Assembly: GCA_028095005.1 (NCBI GenBank)
Contig: CM051460.1
Span: 71,525,676 to 71,589,675, forward strand
Length of the DNA stretch: 64,000 bases
Origin: Rhynchospora pubera
Taxonomy: Eukaryota; Streptophyta; Magnoliopsida; Poales; Cyperaceae
Direction: 5' to 3'
In this document: positions 55,301 through 64,000 of the stretch, in pieces
How the letters are laid out: each line of letters opens with the position of its first letter
Position numbering within the stretch: position 1 is the first letter of the stretch
Notes under the pieces: model-generated
Seen by the model: the letters and a program-made list of their open reading frames with translations, nothing else
Database searches by the model: none
What the model was told of the DNA's origin: nothing
Program-made: the position numbers and the translations under genes

Positions 55301-57044
55301 AAATTTGGGTTTGTTTATTATCCTGATGATCAGGCTCAGGTTGCATTTAAGCAATGCGCATGTAAGCAATGTTCTGGTCATATTTAATGTAAGCAATGTC
55401 CAAGTTATATGCAATGTCTATGAGGTACTGCATCTCATCAAATATAAGTGACAGCTTTTACATCAAATTCTAAACATACATCACTTGTAATCTAATCCAA
55501 ACAAAGAGTTACATTGGCATCCAAATTCTAATCTATAATCAAATATAAATATCTACTAATACCTAAGACATACAGCATTTGTACCACACACTACTATGAA
55601 GCAAGCAACAATCCTAATCCTAACATATAGCATAAAAGTAAGTAAAGTAGTGTTTATCACACGTCCATACAACTTCGACATAGTAAAGAGATAGCACAAA
55701 TCCCTAATTAAACCTACTGTCTAAATCCAACTCCATTTCTTTCAATTGCTTCCTTATTTTTTCTAATACCTTCTCCGTTCTTTTATTCTTCCAATTGCTA
55801 CTTCCTGGTAGTTTCTACCAATTGTTTCTTCCAAAAAGAATTATCTATTCTGTTTGCATCTCCCATTTTTTACACCAATTGTTTCTTCAGCTCTTCCAAT
55901 TGTCGATTTATAGGACCAAAGCTCAACTGATCGCACCATCCTATAAAGAAATTACATTTATCACATGATTAGCTTAACTAAATTTGACTTTATGCAATTC
56001 TCTAATTCTTCTATTAAACTCTCTACCGTTCTTTCTTCATACTGGTAACACATACCAGAAACCAAAAACTCAAAATCATTTCAGAATGCAACGATGAAAC
56101 TGAGATATACCACTAAATCAAGTGCAAATAGAAATTAGAGATGTAGCTTAATCTCCTAAATCATCGAATTGAGTCAAACTGATTTGAATTCAATAAATGA
56201 AACAATCAAAATAAAATCAGTCGTCAGCAACTCAAACTTCAAAGAACTGGGAAAGTGATTTGTTCATGTCATGCCAGTATCTGGTACAAGTACATATGTG
56301 GTGGTTATCTGCTTGTTTTAGTCCCCATGTGCCTACATTTATTTAATAATTGTAGCGTGCAAATACATCAAGTAGGAGTAATTGGCAACATTTTGTAATT
56401 GATAGTGTCCAAGTATAGTTTTTGGCAACATTTTGTAAATCAAAATAGTTATAGCTTTTGTGTGTTGAAATATAGCAATTTCTATGACTAGAGGGGCTGA
56501 AGTGAAAATGACGTTGTAATGGGTTTCGGGTTTTACATACTCACTGAAATGCAATTTTTAGCTTTCATAGATTTTTAGCTGGTGTTTCCTCTGACTAAAT
56601 GCAAGGTGTTTTTGTTTGTCTGAGGCCTGATTCATGGATGCGTCCACCTATTTACATATAGTTCGTAAAGGAAGCAAGTGTTAATTAGGACTTGCTTTTA
56701 GAAAAAAATCGGCAGAGAGACTGAATCATGCAAAGGAAATGAATCAGGCGGAGGAAACGAAACGAAAGAGCTAATTATTGAAAAAAGACGGACAACGAAA
56801 GAGCTTACAATCTTCTCTGGCTTCAGGCGGAGGAAACGAAGCGAAAGAGACGGACATGAAATGATTTTTTAAATTTTTTCGTTGGTTGCACTTTATTTAG
56901 AAGAGACGGGCAGGTCGGGTAGGCTAGAGGAGAGACTTTTTCGCTTTTGCCCTTGGATGCAGATCGGAGGGTTATTTTTTGCGGATGGTACAGCCAAATA
57001 ACTTGGCTGTCGAGGATGCGGATCCAGAGGAAAGAAGAAGACAT
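52397..57044 (-). pseudogene. mTERF family gene E, split by a MULE after codon 6
   Basis: The start codon and five more codons (MSSSFL) lie at 57044-57027. The rest is at 53584-52397, beginning FLSKRIISSYF and continuing through a His/Tyr transit-like stretch, one copy of the cluster module (EVPFIAQYLISSFGF), mTERF helical repeats (TKFPTILAFSENKVKSNMDF, QPVLLGCSIERVLFPRY) and the tail YEKDVSGLGEAYAAAY. Removing the 3441-bp element and one 10-bp target copy leaves 1197 bases, exactly 399 codons with the stop, so the ancestral gene was intact. In the present state the body frame runs back into the element to a TAA in its terminal repeat without an ATG, so normal product is unlikely. It may still be transcribed from a promoter in the element. 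Confidence 0.92.
53585..57025. mobile_element. MULE-type transposon E, 3.44 kb, inside an mTERF reading frame
   Basis: The ends are GGATCCGCATCCTCGACAG on both strands. Inverted repeats of about 150 bases share CCAAGTTATTTGGCTGTACC and CCTCCGATCTGCATCCAAGG. AGAGGAAAGA flanks both sides (53575-53584, 57026-57035), a perfect 10-bp target duplication. The interior has no transposase. A leader-like stretch lies at 53800-53940, and a direct repeat (AATATAGCAATTTCT, GGCTGAAGTGAAAATGAC) occurs near 54410 and 56470. Open frames such as 55052-55387 are unrecognised. The close terminal repeats suggest a fairly recent insertion. Same family as MULE A. Confidence 0.95.
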
Positions 57045-57317
57045 GTTTCAGCGTTCTATTCTCCAATAGAGACTGACTGGCTGGGAAGTGGTCAAGTGGA
57101 TGGAGATTGGAGGAGCGATAGCAATCAGAAGAGGGATTGCTCCGCTAGGAAGTGAAAAAGCAAAGGGCGAGAGAGGGATTTGATTTGACCCGCCGAAAAC
57201 CCTAGAAAGAGAATTAGAGAAAGGAGCTGTTCATCCGATTCGGTACTCGGAAGGTCGGAATCATATCTGTACTGTACATGTTCATGGAGCCGATGAAAGA
57301 CGAGTTAGGGAAATTCT
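57045..57317 (-). promoter_or_regulatory. 5' flank of gene E, cut off from the gene body
   Basis: TTCTATTCTCCAATAGAGACTGACTGG corresponds in part to the gene C flank (TTCTATTTTCAATGAGATTGACTGG at 19364-19388). GGCGAGAGAGGGATTTGATTTGACCCGCCGAAAACCC corresponds to the GATTTGAGGGGTTTTACGGAAAACC part. This shared segment is the best candidate for promoter and leader of the cluster genes. (Only partial similarity is shown by these strings.). Confidence 0.45.
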
Positions 57318-58460
57318 ATTACTTAGCTACAGATTTCAAAATGCATCATTAGAGTTAATGATTGTAAACTTATGTTTAATTCATAGAAGAGCGATATTGT
57401 CCTTTTATTTGAGTTGGAACTTAATTTTATGAATTAAAAGATAAAGATCATTTTTGGTAGAAAAAATTTAGTTGTTGGTTATCTTGGTTACACTCCGATT
57501 TTAGGAGTAACCAACGTTCTCTTTAAGGTCCTCCTCCAGAAAGGAGTAGCGAAGGTGAACGTGAAGAAGGTTAACTGATCATATCCTGCCCAGTGATGTT
57601 AACCTGCTCCAAAATATTAAATTTTCTGGGGAAATGGGGGTGAACCAGGGAGAACCTGGAGAAATCCTATACAAAAAAAGTGAAGAAAGTGGAAAGTCAG
57701 TTCACCTCCAAATTTGAGGTGTATTGAGCTTCTTCTTCCTTTCTATATCTTTCTTTTCCTTTTCCTTCTATTCTAGATTTTGGAGCAAGGCCTAAATGAG
57801 TTTTTATGTAAAATTAGTTTCCTTCAATTCCCTTTGATTCACCCTGAATAGAGACTTAGAGCACAGAATTGATGTTACATGATCGGGTGCAAACCTGGTC
57901 AAAATAACCTCGTTTTATCTGATTTAATCTATCGTAGTAAAGCTAAGGGTCGAACCACAGGGACGGTGTTGGAATATCGATCTTTTACTTTAATTAATTA
58001 GCTAGACGAGTTCAACTATTTTGTATATAAAATCATCTCATCATTACACTTCCTTTCCTCAGCCCTCATTACTCCGTTTTGAAGCAAGCCCTAGGGTATG
58101 ATTTTTAGAAGGGGCATGGACTAAGGAAACCAAGAGCAAGGAAAAGAAGATGAAGGAAGTGTAGAAAAATATATATATATATATATATATATATCTTGCT
58201 CCAGATTTCAAAATGCATGTGTAGGGTTAATGGTTGTAATCTCCTATCTAATTTACACATTGACAATATTGCCCTTCTGTTTTAACTGAGATTGAATTTT
58301 ATGGATTTAAAGACAAGGACATTTTCGATAGAAATAATTTGATTGTAGGTTCTCTTCATTACATTCCGATTTTGGGAGTAACCATCCTTTTCCTTAAGGC
58401 TCTGCTCTTCTTGTGAGCGGAGGAGAGTGAAAAAAAAGGTAGCTAATCAATTCCTGCCCA
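57318..58460. repeat. Two diverged direct copies of about 270 bp, 870 bp apart
   Basis: 57318-57590 and 58188-58460 share CAGATTTCAAAATGCAT, GAACTTAATTTTATG/GATTGAATTTTATGG, ACTCCGATTTTAGGAGTAACC and a trailing purine-rich block with TCCTGCCCA. The interval also has CTCCAAAAT/ATTTTGGAG ends (57605 and 57780) that look like Tourist-type MITE termini. Probably related MITEs inserted next to each other. No gene. Confidence 0.5.
58169..58194. repeat. AT microsatellite, 13 repeats
   Basis: Uninterrupted AT repeats just before the second 270-bp copy. Confidence 0.95.
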
Positions 58461-59103
58461 AGCTTGTTTTCTACTTTTTTTAATCATCTTTCAATTTCAT
58501 TTATTTTTGTCCTACTGAAAATACCCACCCAAAATAATAATTATACCAAATATTGCTTAAATTCATTTTTCTTGTAAGTTATTAACTCCAGTATATTTTG
58601 GATTAATTGGTTTTATGCCACTATGAAAATTAGCTAATTAGAAATATGCCATTGTTAGATTACAAATTGGATTTCTGCCATCATCAAATTATGTAAATTA
58701 AAAATATGACATTATTTCATTCCAAAAAAAATTTAATTCTAAAAATACCATCATTAATGCTCTCAATATTTTTCAAAAATCCCAAATTACCCTTGCTAAT
58801 AAACCTAGGTAAGAAAAACATAAGAAAAATTAACAAAAAAAAAGCGTACGGTCTGCTTACTTATTTCTTATTTGCTTATTACCCTTGAATGTATAACGGA
58901 AAGTCAGATTAATAATTTCTTATTTGCTTATGTCACGATTAATAATTTCATTGGCTTGAAGTCACAATACCTTTGTAGTCGTTATTTATTTTTTCTTTAG
59001 TTTTTATGTCATGATTATTCTCGTTATTTACCTAACATCTATTTAAAATGTAATTTGCCTATAAATAACATCTATTTAAAATGTAATTTACCTACCATTA
59101 TTC

Positions 59104-60868
59104 TGTTAGAGTTATGTCCTAGAAGTCAATAATTTAATGACTTAATTATTAGTTTATGTATGGGATGATATTTTATCATCTGTTCCTAGGTTTATTATTG
59201 ACAGATCATTCAGGTTGAGGATCTGAATTGTAGATCTCTGTTGATCATTCTTTAGAATGACAATAATAAATCTAAACGGTCCATAATCTTGATAATTAAC
59301 AAGGAACATTAATTATCATAAAAGATTAGTATGCAAGTTAAGTGATGATTAAGTTCTACTAATCATAGGTAAAGAGTTACCAACTTAATTGCATATGTGT
59401 ATGTTATGGAACATAGCACAGGACTTGACCCATCGAAATAAACATATGGATTGTGTTATGTGTCATTGTTTATTTCGTAATGATTTTGGTTCTAAGTTTG
59501 AGATGTTTATCTTTTCCACATGAGGATAGGTTCAATAAATATCGTCTACCGCTGATTCCCGATAAGGGCTGCTATACGGACTTTATTTATGTTCTCTTGA
59601 ATTGTGCGGGGAAAAGTTAATCATCAAGAAAACCGTATGTCCCTCATTAATTCACTTAGTGAGTGACGATATCTGTTTGGGCCCCTTGATGGAGATAGAT
59701 TGTTTGCATGCAACTTTATACAATTATCTCTAGATCAAGAAACGTATAATCTGCAAGAATGACACATTCCTATCTTGGATTATACGATGATATCGTGAGA
59801 CATAAGAATCAAAATAGAGAAACTGATTATTCTCTTATGCAGGATTGAAATATTGTAGCAGTACACTATTTATGTGAATTGGGAATCATAACGTGTTGCT
59901 AGATACCGCTTATGATTATTGGAATTAAATAGCGATTTAATTCCATGTCCAACATAGCATAAATCCTCAAAGGGTCACACATAATAAGGTGTTTAACCAT
60001 ACGTGCATTAATTATTTATTTGCAACAATTGGTTTTGCAAAATATGATAAGTTGATTAATTAATCGTATGCCGTTATGGACCGTTATGATTAATTAAGTC
60101 AAATAGATCATATAGAAATAATTTAATGCATTGACTAATTCCATATTAATTATTAAATAGTTAATAATTAATTATAATCAACACATTTAATTATTTGAGC
60201 TAATTGGGCTTTAAATTAATTGGTTAATTTAATGTCCAATGGAAGGTGCATTTAAATGGAAGAGTATTGGGCTCAACTTAACTTGAGGCCCAACCCAAAT
60301 ATGGGGTAGGTAGGTGCGGCTAGGGCAAGGGGCATTTTTGTCCATGTAATGTTGGATGAGAGCTAGGTTGAGTGGCCTATATAAAGGGGTGTTCTTTGGG
60401 AGCAAACCCCAAGCCTCCACACACCTCTCTCTCTCCTTCTCTCTTTGGCCGCACCTCACAAGGAAGAAAAGAAAATTTCAGAATTTTCTATTCCTCTTTC
60501 TCTCTTCCACACACCACCTAGCTCATGTGTTGAGCAAGCTTTTCCACTAAATTAATTGGAGAATTAAATAGAAAGGGAAAGCTTTGGAATTAGGCACAAT
60601 TCTCTCAATTACTAGCATAATTGATTAGAGAAGGTGGTTAATTCCTTAGTGGACTCGAGGAGCACGGCGTGGAGATTCTTGGAGAGCACGCCACCGACAC
60701 CAACGCATTGGAACGAGCCTCTTGGTTGCGATACCAAGAGAGGTATACTTCCAATCCTTTTTCTCGTGTGTTTCAATAGCTTGTGTACTAGATCTTGTGT
60801 GTGCTATGTTTGCTTGGTTAATTAATTGGTAATTAGCATAAAAATGAAAATTAGCACACTTTCTAACA
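59104..60868 (+). mobile_element. Copia-like solo LTR, 1.77 kb
   Basis: It starts TGTTAGAGTTATGTCCTAGA and ends ACACTTTCTAACA, with the inverted ends TGTTAGA/TCTAACA. TATTC flanks both sides (59099-59103, 60869-60873). No internal retrotransposon region or second LTR is present. A TATATAAA box at 60378 and a following CT-rich leader (60418-60445) give the plus orientation. The ends resemble Ty1/Copia LTRs; that class is inferred from pattern only. Confidence 0.85.
60378..60385 (+). promoter_or_regulatory. TATA box of the Copia-like LTR
   Basis: TATATAAA, then about 30 bases later a CCACACACCTCTCTCTCTCC stretch suited to a transcription start. It is placed late in the LTR, so U3 would be long (about 1.3 kb). 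Confidence 0.5.
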
Positions 60869-61310
60869 TATTCTTGTTATTACGATTATTTATTCAAACG
60901 TATAAATATTTCCGTTTGAATTATTTTGGAATAAATATAATAGCTTGGTCCTAGATTGAAATACACTCATTCGCAAAAATCCTTAAAAATCGTTTCTATA
61001 TCAAAAGATATGGCATTTTTCTAATTTCAAAGTTTGTAGTGGCATAAAACTAATTTGTCATTTAGTAATGGCGTTTTTCTAATTTTAAATTTTTGTAATG
61101 GCATAAAACTAATTTTTCATTTAGTGATGGCATTTTTCTAATTTTAAATTTTTGTAGTGACATATTTAAAAGGGTAAAATTGGAAAATAAAATTTTCAGT
61201 GGCAAAAAACTAATTTTTACTATTTTGTAATGGCATAAAACTAATTTGTCATTTAATGGTGGCATTTTACTAATTTCAAATTTTCACGGTGGCATAAATC
61301 TAATTAACCC

Positions 61311-64000
61311 TATTATTTTTGTTTAACTAACTATTGGACCAATTATACCTGGTGTACCTTACTCGACGCACAATTAACCTTTTTTTATCATTATAAATTA
61401 ATAGCCTCTTGTAAAATGACCTCATTTCCTATTCTTTTCACAACTGTTTTATTCCCAAGCTTGGAGCTTTTTATAGGTTTTGTGAAAGGAGAGTTATAAT
61501 TTCCAAAAGAAAAAAAAAGGGGGGGGGGAATTTTTTTTACCCGGCCAATCCAGATTTTATGAATAACAGCAATGATTCTATAGCGGATTTAAATAGCAAT
61601 AATATCTTTGCATTTGGAAAACGTGGAAAAGACATCTCTACTTCAAACAAAAAACATAAGTTGATGATCTAACACAACTTCAAAATGGGATGCCAGTACC
61701 ATTTTGGTAAAGTCTGGTACCACTTAATCTCAGTCCAATGATCTAGATCAAAGGACTGGTGCTTCAACATACATGAACATTTACGATAAAAAATCGAAGA
61801 CCATGATAATCCATAAAAGTATCATATTGACCAAGCACAGTTCAACAAAAGGAATTACAGGCTGAATTTTAGTTTTCAACTGGAAACGTGTTGCACTTTT
61901 GACAGTAGAAGTATAGTGTAATTCAACTCAAATATTTCAGGGCAAGCAACAAGCAATTTACTTACAATCAAGGAGAGTAAAAAAAAAGAATGATTCAAAC
62001 TAGATAGCTAAAATTAGCCACAATCTTGATCTTCCCTAAATCACATTTTATCCAATTTAACCTGCACTTGGCCCCTGTTTATATTATCATTATCATCAGG
62101 CATATATAACTACATTTTAGTCCTGGAGCTTAGCATGAACAAATACCCACAAGCTAGCTCCTTTCGTCATAATAGCTTTGTTTATAAGCCTATCTTTGAT
62201 TAGCTTCGCTTTCTCATCCGAGTGTCTTGAGTACCATTTAGAACTTCATGAAGGCAGCAATACGCATAGGATGTAGTTCAAGTTTTGAAATTAAACAAAA
62301 AGATGTATTTGCATTGATAGCTTGCTCAAAACAAGATAAATAATCTAGTTTGCAATGCAATATTGCGATCAGAAAGTAAACGATTCGAGCATTCAGTCAA
62401 AGATTGTTATTATTATTATTTTTTTTAACAAAACAGATGGGAGCTGGTATCTTTTGGTAATTTCACCATAAGCATTGCTAGGAATACACACAAAAACCCC
62501 AGGTACGAATTCGTAAAAAATTAGACAAGCACAGGGTCAATAGGACATCTTAGAAACAAAAAAAAAAAAAAAATTACAAACTCAGGAAAATTTATGAAAT
62601 TATTAAATTGAAAAGGTCAAGTCAAAAACATCAGGGACAGACTTGTCTAAGACATTCACTGAAGCACACACATCAGTGGCACGACCTCACAACGACAACA
62701 AAGGATAGAAATTTGAATCGCAAAATCGAGACACGGCTTTGAGGCCCTCTCATCTCATGTAGCTCAGTAGCTGTAGGTGATCCAGGAGGTGCAGCCTTTG
62801 CCTCTGAGCTACTAGATCACATGCACAAATGAATAAAAGAAATCCGTTTTATAACAGCAGCTTCTCTGTTGGCCACCATCCATTTCATCAAGGTTAAAAC
62901 ATGATAGTCACTCCAAAGTGTAATGCAATCCCTGTCCAAGTCCTTTTGGAATCATTATGTCATGATCAGCATGGCATGCAAAAAACTGAGATTTTTTATG
63001 ACAGTCTTATATCAAGGTTAAATGAGGATGATGGAAAAGAATAACATCACAAACTGAGGGGGAAAAAGCAGAAATAATTTACATGAGGTCATAAGAGAAG
63101 ATATGACCAGCTAATACATAGCTGACAAATGCAACAAAATTTAAAAAAAAACAAAAAAAAAATGATGCAAACATACCCTGCTATGGCAATATAATGTCAA
63201 GCTTCATCACAACAAGAATATACTGTCTAGCCTCACAGAAACAAACGAAGCTGCCATGCTTTTAGCAATTAATAGGTCCTATCAGATTTAAAACCAATGA
63301 TTCCAGTGAAGATCGACAGAATTCTAAAACTGATTATAATTGCAATGCCCAATGCTGTGGATATAGTTTGTTATTTGCTTATCAGAAGTAAAGTAAAAGG
63401 TTGCTGCATTAAATTTGTAGGGCTAGCAGAAACTTGTAAATAAGAATTCTCGGTGATTACTACAGATGTGACCATCTAGATCTCCTATAGTAGTATAGTT
63501 ACATGCCTTCTGCACCTGCGTCGTTGAGGCATGCTGGAAGGGCATTTGTGCACATGGGTATGGCAGACAAGAACCGAGCTTGCAGTGCTGACACCAGTTG
63601 TCAGGGCCAACGCCATATGATGCCAAGGATCTGCTATTTCCTTTAATTCGTTATATCCCCAAAGAAACTTCAATTTCAAATTATCACAAGAAGCAAGGTC
63701 ATATGTCCTTGTACTTGGTCACGGTGCCCTTTTTTAAGGAAGGCCTGAACCTAACCAATACCTCTGCAGATATTATTCAGCTCACTCCCATATAGACTTG
63801 TCGGCATTGGCAAATAATGGACCCATATGGCTATATTTTATCATGAACAGGTTCTTTTAGAATATCAGTATCGAAATGGCACTTACAAAGAAATATACAT
63901 TTCATTCAACACATACCTTAAGGATTTACAAGCCAATTTAATCCTCAATAAACTCTCTTAGTTGTCAAGTCCTCTGGCTTCAATCCTTATTGGAAAATGT
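61311..64000. repeat. Fifth copy of the mTERF unit flank, no gene inside the window
   Basis: 61550-61650 matches 13030-13130 and 23930-24040. 61757-62020 matches the 3' flank of B (13267-13560). 62200-64000 matches parts of 16400-17460 and 48400-49250 (AACTTCAATTTCAAATTATCACAA near 63667, TTAAGGAAGGCCTGA near 63735, AAAGAAATATACATTTCATTCAACACATACC near 63886 split across shared blocks). Given the order in unit 1, an mTERF copy could lie beyond the right edge. Poly-A runs occur at 62559-62573. No coding sequence seen. Confidence 0.6.

Larger units (their letters stand above)
58600..61310. mobile_element. MULE-like TIR element split by a solo LTR
   Basis: The left end GGATTAATTGGTTTTATGCCAC and the right end complement GGGTTAATTAGATTTATGCCAC are inverted repeats. 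On both sides the arms continue as degenerate repeats of TGGCATAAAACTAATTTGTC (four to five copies at 61030-61300). Flanks TATATTTT and TATTATTTT are only an approximate target duplication. Without the LTR and its duplication the element is about 940 bp. Same end family as 35416-36101. No transposase. Confidence 0.65.

Noticed and set aside
55052..55387. Plus-strand frame of 112 codons within MULE E
   Set aside because: Contains internal imperfect repeats of low-complexity sequence (VETD-type) and no transposase motif; not convincing as a gene.

Overview
The window is nuclear DNA of a flowering plant, probably a eudicot; the species cannot be told from sequence alone. The reasons are intron-free mTERF genes of the plant-expanded type, plant MULE, Helitron and LTR-retrotransposon remains, a nuclear copy of plastid intron DNA, and AT-rich intergenic sequence without operons.

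The host genes form a tandem cluster of five mTERF-family members (organelle nucleic-acid-binding proteins), all on the minus strand. A (8145-8735) is truncated. B (13957-15234, 425 aa), C (18104-19357, 417 aa) and D (33079-34335, 418 aa) are open. E (start codon at 57044, body 52397-53584) is split by a transposon. Shared flanking sequence shows repeated duplication of a larger unit made of 3' flank, gene and 5' flank. Unit copies or fragments lie near 13.0-17.5, 18.1-24.1, 29.6-35.3, 48.3-58.5 and 61.4-64.0 kb. The last has no gene inside the window, so another mTERF copy may follow.

Most of the remaining sequence is mobile DNA, and many ends are exact. Three MULE-type elements sit at the 5' ends of mTERF genes: 8938-12002, about 200 bp upstream of A; 19846-22971, about 490 bp upstream of C, with both ends of a MULE transposase gene but no catalytic middle; and 53585-57025, inserted after codon 6 of E. 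Two Helitron-like elements (24620-29605 plus; 36198-46151 minus) share both ends and carry exon-like islands. A 3.43-kb Gypsy-like solo LTR lies inside the second. A 1.77-kb Copia-like solo LTR lies inside a MULE-like element at 58.6-61.3 kb. About a dozen MITEs have clear terminal inverted repeats, most with a 9-11 bp or a TWA target duplication.

The most notable structures are the MULE that splits gene E (10-bp target duplication, reading frame exactly recoverable), the 1257-bp near-identity of C and D with unlike 3' flanks (gene conversion), a 39-codon internal duplication near the N terminus in B that C and D share in diverged form, and a three-unit array of 408-bp palindromes at 49.26-50.52 kb. 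The left end (1-8 kb) holds a nested long-TIR element, a diverged tandem duplication and a fragment of the plastid rpl2 group II intron. I found no tRNA or rRNA gene and no CRISPR array.
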